Shown: positions 25,933 to 37,079 of the stretch, in pieces
Position numbering within the stretch: the first letter of the stretch is position 1
Layout: every line of letters begins with the position of its first letter
DNA from: Auanema rhodensis
Lineage: Eukaryota > Nematoda > Chromadorea > Rhabditida > Rhabditidae
NCBI GenBank assembly: GCA_964057225.1
Contig: OZ059899.1
Span: forward strand, 11,904,001 to 11,968,000
Length of the DNA: 64,000 nucleotides
Reading direction: 5' to 3'
The notes under the pieces: generated by a model
Told to the model about the DNA's origin: nothing
What the model saw: the letters and a program-made list of their open reading frames with translations, nothing else
Database searches by the model: none
Made by a program: the position numbers and the translations under genes

Positions 25933-27629
25933 GCGTGGAATTCGTTTTCTTCTGGATATCTTGTAACTGTTCAACAATTTGATTTTGTTGCTCTTTCAAG
26001 TGTGCGATCTGCAGAACAAAAAAGTAAATAAAGATGGATGGGAAGAGAATAGCTTGAGCTTACATCATTTTTTATGGGCTCTAAAGCCTTATCGAGAATA
26101 CTTTGCATAAGAGATTGTAGTCGAATTTCTAATCGATCCATCTCTATACCAACAACCCGATGCATAATAGAGTAGTCTTCAACAGTCGAACATTTCTAAA
26201 TAGTTTCTTATTGAAGTATTAAGGATTAATGCTATACCAAATTAGGCGTAACACTGCTGGTCAAAGTGTTTTGATCTTCCGATATCATTGTTCTCTGGGT
26301 TGGAACTGGATCTTTATTCTCATTCACTGTATCATAAGTATTATTCGAGCTTATATTTTCTTGGTTAAGATTAGCCATTGGGAATATAGGTTGACCTAAC
26401 CGAGCCATCCGTGATTTTATAGATGACCCTTCACTTGATGATTCAAAGTCTGGAGCCTTAAGCAAACCAACCCACATGTTGCAGTGTAACAAGAAATTAC
26501 CTCACTATTTTTAGTTTCTTGGGGGATAGTATCTGTATCAGCATCCAAAATAACATTTGGGACTTCCAAACAGTCGACCTCATTCCTACAAACGATCAAA
26601 TCGTTAGATTGCGAAATCACAGAAACATTATGAATCATACCTTTGAGTTTCGTTTTCAGTTTTCGTCTGGTTTTTCCATTTTAAAAGTTCAAATATAATC
26701 ACATGACTTGGAGATATCGATAAAATAAGTATTTCGCCCTTTTGCATCCCTTCAGCGTTTTTAATGTAATCCTCGGCATCTTCCGAAATTTTAGCTGTTG
26801 TTATTGATGAAGATGGTTCAATCTAAATGTATATGATGTTAGTTCCAAAACAGATTCTGAGATTGTTTTTACTTTAGGAACATGATCGGCAAAATTAATA
26901 GTGCGAATACTGTACTTGATTAAAACATTCAAGGAACACTTGTCCCCATCTCCCTCCTTTACAATTAATTTGGGAATATTGCAGTAATACATAATCTTGA
27001 AAGAATTTGTCATTAAAAACAATTTTTAGAAAACACACCATAGCACAAACATCTTGTAGAGCTAAAAATTCTTTGAAGAATAAAGAACAAGAAATAGTGG
27101 AGGAACTGATGTTAACATATAGATCTTTCACCGTGAGTGAAAGATAGTCTTTTTGAAGTATGAAATGAACTAATTTCTGCTTAGCTGCATTATAAACAAT
27201 AAGAAATATCTGCAAAAAAAGTCAGCTTGTTACCCCTTTGTACAATTTTTTTCATCGAAACTTACGTTGTTATTTTGTTTGATGATTGCTAACCCGCATT
27301 TTCCTTTATGGACATGAACATTATTTTCCAAAATGAATAGATCTATCACAGCAGAATATAAGGAATAATTTCCTTTTGACGATGGTGTCGTGTTCAGAGA
27401 AGATGTAGCTGAATCCTGCAACACAGCTTCAGGCTTTTTCTGAGATTCATTACCGAAAATTCGAGCAAGATTGGAACTAAATGTCACTTCTATTAGTATT
27501 CGACTGATTCGTATTCAACTACCTAACTGCACGTCCACTATTGTTTCCTATAGACTCTTCATCGTCACTCGACGATGAAACAAAACCACGTTCTTTTGTA
27601 AATTGACTAATATCCAGAACATTATTCAT
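25928..27629 (-). CDS. FKBP15 (WAFL)-like protein with degenerate FKBP domain
   Basis: FKBP15 binds actin/WASP-interacting partners on early endosomes through an N-terminal WH1-like domain, an FKBP domain and coiled coil. The start at 27629 gives MNNVLDISQFTKERGFVSSS, followed by an acidic segment (SSDDEESIGNN). SSNLARIFGNESQKKPEAV resembles the FKBP15 KLASLFG region. The WH1-like block runs from SLYSAVIDLFILENNVHVHK and GKCGLAIIKQNNN to IFLIVYNAAKQKLVHFILQK and LFFKEFLALQDVCAM. Then KLIVKEGDGDKCSLNVLIKY and KNAEGMQKGEILILSISPSH fit an FKBP fold reduced in length, without the usual PGQG/VIPP active-site context. The tail includes a coiled coil (MDRLEIRLQSLMQSILDKAL ... HLKEQQNQIVEQLQDIQKK), stop at 25930-25928. 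Length is about 450 residues, much shorter than human FKBP15 (about 1,200). Confidence 0.65.
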
Positions 27630-27910
27630 ATTTCATGCTATAAAGATAAGAGTATGTATTGAATTCATAAAAAGAAATCAGTGGAAGTACTTATAAAGTA
27701 GTTTAAGCTTGTATGTATTGTTTAAAAAAGTATATTTCCTTATATTGACGCCAAGTTTATTGGCGTGAACACTGTGCCCAGACCTAATATTACCAAATTC
27801 GATTATAATGGAATTTGCTTTCAAAAAGCATAAAAAAATATGTTAAATGGCTTAAATCTGTAATGTATACTTAAATTATAAATATTATGTGTAACTCTAG
27901 TCTTTATGCT

Positions 27911-27952
27911 ATACGTGAACTTTGACAGGAATCTACGTGAAAGTTCACGTAT
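27911..27952. repeat. 13-bp perfect inverted repeat containing TTCACGT
   Basis: The arms are atacgtgaacttt (27911-27923) and aaagttcacgtat (27940-27952), with a 16-base loop that contains a further TACGTGA. It may be a hairpin or a paired binding site. TTCACGT recurs elsewhere in the non-coding parts of this window. Confidence 0.7.
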
Positions 27953-30647
27953 GAGGCAAAGTCTGTAGCTTGATATGTTTAATTATATTGTAAGTATTTT
28001 AATGAAAAAATCTTATTGACAAAAATATTTATTTAATAAACAAAGCCAAAGAACATAAGAGTTATGAATGAATTATACTACATAATCGTTCATGAAAGAA
28101 GTAAGTAAATTTATGGTAACAACGTTGAAAACGGCGGGAAGATTAGAAAGCGCTTGGACAAGTTGAAACTGAGAAATTAGTTCATTGTTCATGAAGAGCT
28201 GTACGTATAGCTGGAATATAAAATTATTGTTACATAAAGTGAGACGAGAAGAATCAAAAGATGGATTATGATGAATGAGATAGCGAGTTCATTAGCACGA
28301 TTGAAAAGATGGAACATTGAGTGAAAAAGCCAGATAAAATTTTTTATTGGATTATAAATCTTTCAGATTTATTAATATTCGAAAAGAAGAAAGGAGAAAA
28401 GAAAGACGAGTAAGAAAGCTGAGAGAAAGAAGTCGTAAGAGAAGAGTTGAGTGAAAGAGACTCATGCTTTTAAGTAAGTAATTCTAAATAAGAGACTAAC
28501 GAAATACGTTTTCTTCATAAATACGTGAAATATTGTGATTTCTTCTTCATTGTGAATGTCTATTTCATCTTTTGCTGTCAGTTTTTGAGTGAAAATCTAA
28601 TATCAGAACACGATAACAATGAGTTTTCATCATTAACACTATCGTTGTCAGTCACTCATTAGTATCTTTTCTGTTAATTTCGTATATAACATCTCGAGCG
28701 TTGTATCATCAATGAAGATGTAATAGTAACTTCTACTTCTTGAAATTAATCTTGATTCTACTATCTTCATAAATTTCTATTTTTAATTATTTTTTTTTGT
28801 ATTTTTGAGTGTCTTTTCAGCTGGTTTTATCTTCCTCTAGTGCTCCAATTAATTTGAATTAATTTTATTCTTTTTCTTCCATTTTTTTAAATTTCAATTC
28901 TAGTCAAGTAAATGCCAGAGACAGAAAAATGATAGAAAGAAATGGAAAAAATAGATCGTAGAATAGCGAGAAAACAAAAAAAAAATATTTGACATGGTTA
29001 AGTAAAGAAGAAGAAATAGCTCCCATCATACTGATGAGTTTTTCAATGTTATTAAGGTTTTTGGTAGTTAAAGAGTGAGGGAAAGACGTCGTAAGAGCTA
29101 TAGTGCTTAAAAATTAGTTGAAATATTAGCTAAGCGAATACGTTTCAAGAAAAAGTTTTAAATGCTTTGTTCAGCATATGACCATTCTGAGTAGTTTTTG
29201 AACTTTGTTTCAGTATAAGTGTTGCCCCTTGTGATGGAAGAATAAAAGGAAGTGGCAGTCTGTGAATTGCGAGGAACACAGTTGAAAGATGATAGAACGA
29301 TTATGTTAGTTAAATGACATTTCATCTGCATTTGGTCCGAAACGAGGACCGAGATTTCCAAACGCCCAGAGAGAGCATCACTATGTAAGTGGAGATGACG
29401 AGAATTAGAGAAACAAATCGTGAGAGAGGGTTGTAACGGAGGATGGAAGAGGTAAGAACTTCGGCTAAAGGACATAGAGCAGGAAGCTTCTGAGTCACGG
29501 CCTCATCACGCTCTTCAAGTCTTTCCCCCATTATGGAGACAATACCGCTCCAGTTGAATGCAATCTAAGCTTGGCTTCGACTTATCCCCACAATCATAAA
29601 CTTTCTTTGGCCTCATTGTACATCATATCCGCGTGAAATGCTTAAAATGTCACGGCTAACTTTTATTTTTCCCAAAACTTTCTTCTCAAAGCTGAGCTTT
29701 TGGATTGTCTGATCGTATTTCACTTTCCATCTTTCATCTGCATTATTCATTTCAAATTCGAATGAAATATTCGTCAATGATAGAAGAAATTTATTTATAA
29801 AAAGAAAGTATGATAATGATTTACAAATATTATATTAGAATAATATTTGTTCGATGACATCATATCCCATTTTCCTCCTCACGTGTCTTTAATAGTTTCT
29901 TTTAAATTTTCAATTTAAAATAATGGATATAATCTATGTGTATGAATGTATTCACATTAGATATCTACCTCCAGGGATTCTGAATAAGCTATTTTGTCCT
30001 TATTGGGAACAATTAGAGGTAAATTCAGAGTGATACAAGAGTGGCTGCCGTATATAATAAGTTAGAGAGAGGTGTGTCTTATACACATGCAGCCTTCCCA
30101 CTCACAACTCAAATCTCAATACTTAAATCTGCTTGTTTGTATGAAGCATAGTTTAATATAAACTATGCGTTATGCTATTTGAAAGGATAGGCTACTAATA
30201 ACTTTTTTCTGCCAATTTATATTCTTCCGGTTCAAACCGATAATGGATCAGAGCTCAGAGATTTCAATTTTCAATAGAAATTACATATTTTCTTCAACAA
30301 AAATCATGTTGGCTGTCATATTGCATGCAGCATAGGAAGTCGACAAACTAACAGAAACTCTTTTAAAATCTTTTCTCTCAAAGCTTCGTAATAATTAATT
30401 GGACATTCGTTTAAAAAATAGTTGTTTTGTTATTATCATTCATAACAAACCTATGCTTTAAGGTTCAATTAAGTTAAACAATTATGTTTTCGTGTTTGTA
30501 GTACGCGTTCATATGTGAGATGTGATTTCTTAACCTCATATCCGGTATAGCTATTCATAGTTATATATAATAGAAGAAACGTTCCAATACATAAACTTGA
30601 AAACACTATTCTGAGTACTAGTGCAATGCTCTTAGTTTTCTTTTAAT

Positions 30648-30711
30648 CTTTTCTATCTCTCTCTCTCCCTCTCTCTCTTTCTCTCTCTCCCTCTCCCTCT
30701 CTCTCTCTCTC
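30648..30711. repeat. CT-rich microsatellite
   Basis: Imperfect (CT)n with TC/CCC interruptions in the gene-poor region upstream of GluCl. Confidence 0.9.
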
Positions 30712-31250
30712 TTACACATTTGCTCTCCACTTCCATTCTTTTATTCTCTCCTTTTTCTGTTCTTTCTGTGTTGTTCTCCGCTTTGTCTATTCTTAACCTT
30801 GTTGTGTCTGTTTTTTCATTTCTATTAATATTTCAAAACAAAACTCCCCCCTTTTTAGTTTTTTAGTTTGATTACAAAGAGTTTCGAGAAAAACTCTTGA
30901 AAATCCGTGCCGGCATAAATTTTGTCATTTCTGGGCAAAAAATCAACAAAAAAGGCAAAAAACTCTTTAATATTAAGTTTGTCTCTTATCTTTTATCTTC
31001 AATTATTATATTTATTTCAATAAATGATTCCTATTTTTAGAGATTTAATATCGGAACCAATTTTCATTTTTTAAAGGAAAAGCAAAATTAAAATATAAGT
31101 TTTTCATTTTTATCAAAGTTTTTGTTTGATCGTTTTTTCATCTTTCAATTTTATATTGTTAATATCTTCATTTTTTTTTGGAAATATTAGTTTTCCCTTC
31201 TAAGCCTATTTCTTTCATATTACTTCCTCATTTACCCATTGTCGTGTTCT

Positions 31251-31257
<7 letters not shown>

Positions 31258-31281
<24 letters not shown>

Positions 31282-31282
31282 C
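31258..31282. repeat. (CT)n microsatellite
   Basis: Near-perfect CT dinucleotide run of about 25 bases. It creates a spurious Leu-Ser ORF on the plus strand. Confidence 0.9.
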
Positions 31283-33697
31283 TTATTAGATGCTTTATCA
31301 ATTTGGTTTTTCATCATCAGAAGCAAATTTTTAATAAGTTTTATTTACTTAATAGCTGATTTAAACTTTTTCTGGAGAGATAATGAAACATAAGTTGAGA
31401 CTAAAGGAGCAAGTAATGGAATATTAAACAAATACTGAGAAGCTCATTCACCAAACTCATTTCTATTCCAGGATCAAATACCTTTCATTTCCTTCTTTTC
31501 TTTTTGTTACTATTTTTTATTTTTTTTCTCAAATTCTATTTCTACTCATTCATATTCAATTCATTTTTTCCAGGAAGATAAGCAATGCGATTAGACTGGC
31601 TATATCAGATCAGAAGCAGAGAATGAACGACCCAGACGATTTGGTATGAGTTGAAATCTCAGATTATTTTTAAAAAAATTCTTATAAAACATTTTTTCTA
31701 AAATTGATGCCAAGAAGGAAAAAAAATCTTTTTTTCAGTCCTCATTATTGTAGTAGAGAGATATAACTAGGGATGCATATATTTTGTTTTTTTTTCTTCC
31801 TTGAATCTGATCACTCTCTCTCTTTTAGCCAATTTCAGAAAATTTCGCTAAATCCGGAAGTTATGTAGAAGAGGATATTGCGTGCCTTATCTAGTCTCTG
31901 AAACTTCCATTGTTTAATGCTTCATCTTATTCGTTGTAGGACCTTTTGTGTGATTGTAGGACCTTTTGTGCGTAGAAAAGTAATAGTTGAAGATGATCAT
32001 AAGAGCAACCAACATTTCTCTTTTGAAAGTCTTAATCAATTTCGTGTTCCTCTCCCTTTTTCTCCATTTTACTATTCATTTTATTGAGATTTGTACTTCA
32101 ATCAAATCTCTGAAGCATCAATGTTGTTCTATCAATCGTCACAGCAACAACATACTCATTTCGCATAGACTACAATACATCCACATAGATGAATGTATAT
32201 GTACATCTATACATACTTTTCTTCATTTTCTATGGATTTTTCCTTATTTTTTTATGTTCGAACAGAAAAGATTTTTTTTTTACAGCCAGATGGGATAAAA
32301 TCAAATTTTCTCTCAATGAACTTTGAATCGGGACAAAAAATGCTTGAAAGAAGCTCTAAACATCTGCTTAATCCTTTATATCTTCCATTGAGCAGACATG
32401 AAAACATGAAACTTTTGAATAAATTTAGAACCATAGTATCCACGTGAGATATACATACGTGTGTGAACATACACGTATCATTTTGCATTTTAGTTGTGTG
32501 TGACGCAGATAATCGGTTGGTTTTTCATAAGTTATTTCATCTGAATAGATATCTATATGCATATTTGATGAAATTAGAAATATAATTAAATTCTTGTAAA
32601 AACAATATTTTTGATTTAATTTTACGAAAAATTTGAATTTTGGCTCTTATCCGTCTTCGACTTTTTTTTCAAATTTGAAAAGCTGCTAGTAATGGATTAT
32701 GAGAAGCCATCAAACTCAGGTTTTTTTTATTCAAAAAATTCCATTTAGGGTAATAATGTGGAAGAGACGAAACGAAGTTAGCTTGAAAACCCATAGTTTA
32801 GTAGCTTTTTAGTGTTTTTTAAATAGAAAATGTGGAAAATATATTTTCAATCACATAGTAAAGAATTGAAATATATTTTTTGGTTGAAAGAATCTAGTAG
32901 TATGATCATGAATATGTGCTTTATCTCATGCTTTTCTTCTTTTTCGTTGCTTCTTATGAAAACAAAAAAAAAAGAAATTAATTTTCTTATAATTCATTGT
33001 AGAATACGATGAAACGAAACTGATGATCATCGTCATCTATTTCACATCTGAATCTTCTTTTATTTGTTTCTCAGAGTTTCTTCTATGAAACTGGATATTA
33101 GAGTCTGAGTTTTCCTCCTTTATTTGGCATCTATAGGCTACTTCTCGTATCGTTATTCTTTCTATTGCATCATTGTATTGTATATTCAACCTTTCGAACA
33201 TATCTAACTTTCTAACTAATTATATTTCATTTTACTAAGAAAGAAGAAGAAAAAAGAAGAAGAATATTATATAGTTAGTTATAATATTTATAAAACTTAT
33301 TAATTATTACAAAATGACATTCCCATAAACTTTTATAACAATCATCTAACCATTGTTCTCTATTCTGAAAGATAAATTAGCTGGCCATTTAAAGTAAAAT
33401 AGTCGTTTAACTACTTTAAAGAGAAAGATTCTTCTTTTCAATAACTTCTTTTCTTTCAAAAAAAAATGAAGAAAAAGAATGAAAAATTCCTTTTAAGCTG
33501 TACAAACTATGATTTACATGATGTAAATAATCTTAGTTGTCAACTATTTTGCCTTAGTAGAACTCTGTGTCTATATGTTTGTATTTCAGGTAGCAACATT
33601 CAATTCAAGATTGTATGAAACTAATAACAATATTATTATAAAATCTACTAGGAAATACAATATATTTGGAAGATCGTATCATAATTTCAAGTTCATT

Positions 33698-35784
33698 ATG
33701 TTTATAAATGTTTTATTGCTTGTTCATAATGCTGTATTAGCTTCTGAAGAATATGGGTAAATTTCTTTTTTTTTGTTGTTAAGTTATTATATAATTTTAT
33801 TCTTTTTATTATAGATATGAAAAGTTATTGGATGAACAAAGAATTATTCGAAATTTATTGGAACGATCTGATTATGATTGGCGAGTTCGTCCACGTGGCA
33901 CGTTGGACCAAAATCTTCAGGAGCTTGAACAACCAGTGAAGATTGTTGCGAACATGTACCTCAGGTTTGTTTTAAACAACTTTCAAAGCATTTAAAGAAA
34001 AAAAGAAAATTTGAGAATAAGAGAATTCAAATGAATAAGCATAAGTACATGATCAAGTTCAAAGATTAAAACCTTTATTTCAGAAGTATATCGAAAGTAG
34101 ATGATGTAAATATGGAATATTCTTTACATTTCACATTTCGTGAAGAATGGGTTGATGAACGTTTATATTTTAATAGTCCAACGTTAAAACATATTGTTTT
34201 ATCACCAGGACAGAAAATTTGGGTAAAATTTTCTTTTTTTTTTTAATTAAAATTCAATGTCTACAGGTTCCTGATACATTTTTTCAAAATGAAAAAGATG
34301 GAAAGAAGCATGATATTGATACTCCAAATATCTTAATTCGTGTTTATAATGGAACAGCTCGTATTCTATATTCTTGTCGTTTAACTTTAACATTAAGTTG
34401 TCCAATGAGGTTTGATTTTTTTTCTTCTATTTCTTAGCTTAAATGTGTTTGTTGCTTGGGGGGATGGGTGTAGTTAAAGGGGGGGGGCAGGGTTCAGCAA
34501 TATAGAAAATCTAAGAGAAGTGGGGAAGAGTGAGTGTTTAGTAGTGTATTACAGTAATTTTTATTTTGTTTTTGAATTAGAAAATATTTTTATTGTTTGT
34601 ATTTTAGATTGGCTGATTATCCGTTGGATGTACAAACGTGTGTTGTAGATTTTGCTTCATATGCTTATACAACTCAAGATATAGGTATAGTTATCTCTGT
34701 TTTTGAGTTTTAACTGAAAGTAATTTCTAGAATATGGATGGAAAAGTGAAAATCCTATTCAAATTAAAGATGGTTTAAGACAATCTTTACCATCTTTTCT
34801 TCTTAATAGTGTTCGAACTGGAAATTGTACTTCAGTTACAAATACTGGAGCATATTCATGTTTAAGAACAATTCTCGAATTAAAAAGAGAATTTAGTTAT
34901 TATCTTCTTCAATTATATATTCCATCTTTCATGTTGGTAGCTGTATCATGGGTTAGCTTTTGGTATGTTTTTCCCTTTCATTTTTCAAAATTTGAAGAAA
35001 AAGTTTGAATTTAAGGCTTGACAAGGACAGCGTTCCGGCTCGTGTTACACTTGGAGTTACAACACTTCTAACAATGACAACTCAAGCTTCTGGAGTTAAT
35101 GCAAACCTACCACCAGTTAGCTATACTAAAGCCATAGATATATGGATAGGAGTCTGTTTAGGTGAATCTTTTTTCTAATAATTCATTGAAAACATAAAGC
35201 CATTCATCATTTATGACTCCACCTTCACAGATGAAATTTGGGGCTAGAAAAAGAATTTTTTCTTGCCTTACAGTAAAGAAAGTCTTTTTAGCTTTCATCT
35301 TTGGTGCTTTATTGGAATTTGCTCTAGTTAATTGGGCTGCCCGACAAGATATTGTTCGACAAGGATATCGTAATCGTCGACAACCAAATAATATATTTTT
35401 CAGGTTATTATTAACTATATTAACTATATTAATTATATTATTTTAGACCAACAAATCAGGATCCATTCTATTCTGCTGTACCACCAGAAGTATTGAAAAT
35501 TAAAATTTAAAGTTTATTTTTCTTTAATTATTTACAGATCTTAGCTTCAGAGCAACAACATGGAGCTCGTTCATGCTGGGAACGTATCTGGCTATCTCGA
35601 ACTATGGAACATTCACGTCGAATTGATCTCATATCTCGGATAATGTTTCCTGTTTTCTTTGTAATATTCAATATTACCGTACGTTTGTTGATAGATATTT
35701 CTTTCTAAAAATTCTTAAACATTTCAGTATTGGTGGAGGTACCTGTTACCGTATTTAGCTGTTCAAGCTCAGACGTCATTGTGA
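33698..35784 (+). CDS. Glutamate-gated chloride channel subunit (Cys-loop receptor)
   Basis: GluCls are invertebrate pentameric chloride channels and the target of avermectins. The ATG at 33698 opens a signal peptide ([20 protein letters not shown]); an upstream in-frame ATG at 33575 is possible. The ligand domain includes [35 protein letters not shown] and [20 protein letters not shown]. The Cys-loop is [15 protein letters not shown], and the second Cys pair characteristic of GluCl/GlyR is [14 protein letters not shown]1 follows [22 protein letters not shown]2 has the anion-selective PAR motif ([20 protein letters not shown]). TM3 has DIWIGVCL joined to [20 protein letters not shown]. The TM3-TM4 loop is short, and TM4 is [20 protein letters not shown]; stop at 35782-35784. 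Length is about 430 residues over about 11 exons. It is alpha-type by resemblance to AVR-14; the exact subunit is not assigned. Confidence 0.92.
34458..34492 (+). other. G-rich tract in a GluCl intron, possible G-quadruplex
   Basis: Inside the 198-base intron 34410-34607, four or more runs of at least three G occur (6, 3, 9 and 3 G). This is exceptional in a window that is about two-thirds AT. It lies on the transcribed-sense strand, so it would be present in the pre-mRNA. Confidence 0.55.
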
Positions 35785-36683
35785 AATATATAGAAACGGG
35801 TGATGGCTTCTGTTGGATGTCCAAATTTCAAGAAATACCATATAATATTCTTTTTTTTTGTTTTTACTTTAATCTATTCAAGTTTAGAAGATTTTTTAAA
35901 GTTTTTTCTAAGTTCAACTATATCATATCAGCATTTTCTGTTACAAGAAGCTTAGATATTTTCCTTTAATACTATATGCTTATCATTTGATCAAAGATTA
36001 TAACAGCTTGTTATCAGTTAATATGAGTGAGCTATGATGATGAGATGTCTTTTTTCATAAAAAAAGAATTATCTAATATATATGTTTTACATATAAATAT
36101 CATATCTTAACGATATTTATCATTTTTTTTTATTTTTAAATAAATAATTTACATCCAAATGTATTACTGTAAATCAAATTGCAGAATAAGTTTTACATTA
36201 TAAACTTAAATTGAAAATATGAAATAGATGTTATAAAACTTCAATAAAAATTCTTTAAGATATGATTATATAATTATCTCTGATTAGCGTTATGATAGGA
36301 ATATTCTCTGAAATTTCAGAGATTATCTAATAGAAGGGCGTTGTCTGACATGACATGCACATATGCTGCTTTGAATTTCAAAATAAGAGAAAAGCGAAAA
36401 AAATCAGCCGATAACACTGGAAAGTGAATATGTCCGAGAGCTTTTTATTATCTTATTAACTTCTTTTCGACAATTTCAAACCTATTATGACTGCAAAAGC
36501 ACGCTATTTGCTTAAATGGGTGTGGCGTTCAAGATGAATTACACAGAAAGTTCTTCGGATGCTCCTCATGATAAGAGCTTTCAGACATAAATACTCTTCG
36601 TCTCTACCAGGCTGCATTGTAGCATCATATGAACTGTATGTCATACAGAAGAACAAAAGAGAATTGAAAATCTTAATGTAGAC

Positions 36684-36756
<73 letters not shown>

Positions 36757-37079
36757 AACAGAGGTAGATGAAACACTTATCAACTGACAACAAGATGTAT
36801 ATTGATTTTTCCATGTAGCTTAATGTTATCATGTCATTTTAATTTCAACTCTGACCTCATTAATACATTGTAAGCTATTGATTCAAGATTTTTTAACTAT
36901 GCTATTTATAATTAATTAAATTTCAATAATGTTTCAAATATTTTTTTTTTAATTTCAATTATTAGTCACCTCTTAAGTTGATATGAGATATCATTTTTCA
37001 TTTACATTTTTACTCATTTTCATCCTCTTTTTTTCGTTTTTCTTGTCTTAACAAAGTTTTTATTCTATTATTTTAAAGA
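35785..37079. other. Spacer between GluCl and kri-1
   Basis: A 1.3-kb AT-rich same-strand gap holding the GluCl 3' end, the kri-1 upstream region and one GA microsatellite. A pyrimidine-rich stretch and attattttaaag just before the kri-1 ATG look like a splice acceptor, so a further 5' exon or a spliced leader is possible. Confidence 0.45.
36683..36757. repeat. (GA)n microsatellite
   Basis: About 75 bases of GA dinucleotides with occasional AAA interruptions. The Ser-Leu ORFs antisense to it are artefacts. Confidence 0.95.

Larger units (their letters stand above)
27630..33697. other. 6-kb gene-poor stretch upstream of the GluCl gene
   Basis: AT-rich with purine-rich runs (about 28380-28450, 28930-29110) and CT microsatellites listed separately. 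Two overlapping minus-strand ORFs at 29158-29531 sit in a locally GC-richer patch but match nothing I know. A possible 5' exon lies at 31574-31645 (ttttttccag before it, GTATGAG after it) and could be an untranslated leader exon of the GluCl gene. A 17-base repeat with 20-base period lies at 31934-31970. No supportable protein gene was found. Confidence 0.4.

Noticed and set aside
29158..29531. Two overlapping minus-strand ORFs of 105 and 69 codons
   Set aside because: No clear splice pairing, no recognisable domain, and an isolated position in gene-poor DNA.
30226..30245. Second B-box-like match (GGTTCAAACCG)
   Set aside because: No A-box or cloverleaf can be built around it.
36504..36832. 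Ser/Leu repeat ORFs at GA/CT tracts (also near 31200, 44600, 45800, 53700)
   Set aside because: They are translations of dinucleotide microsatellites.
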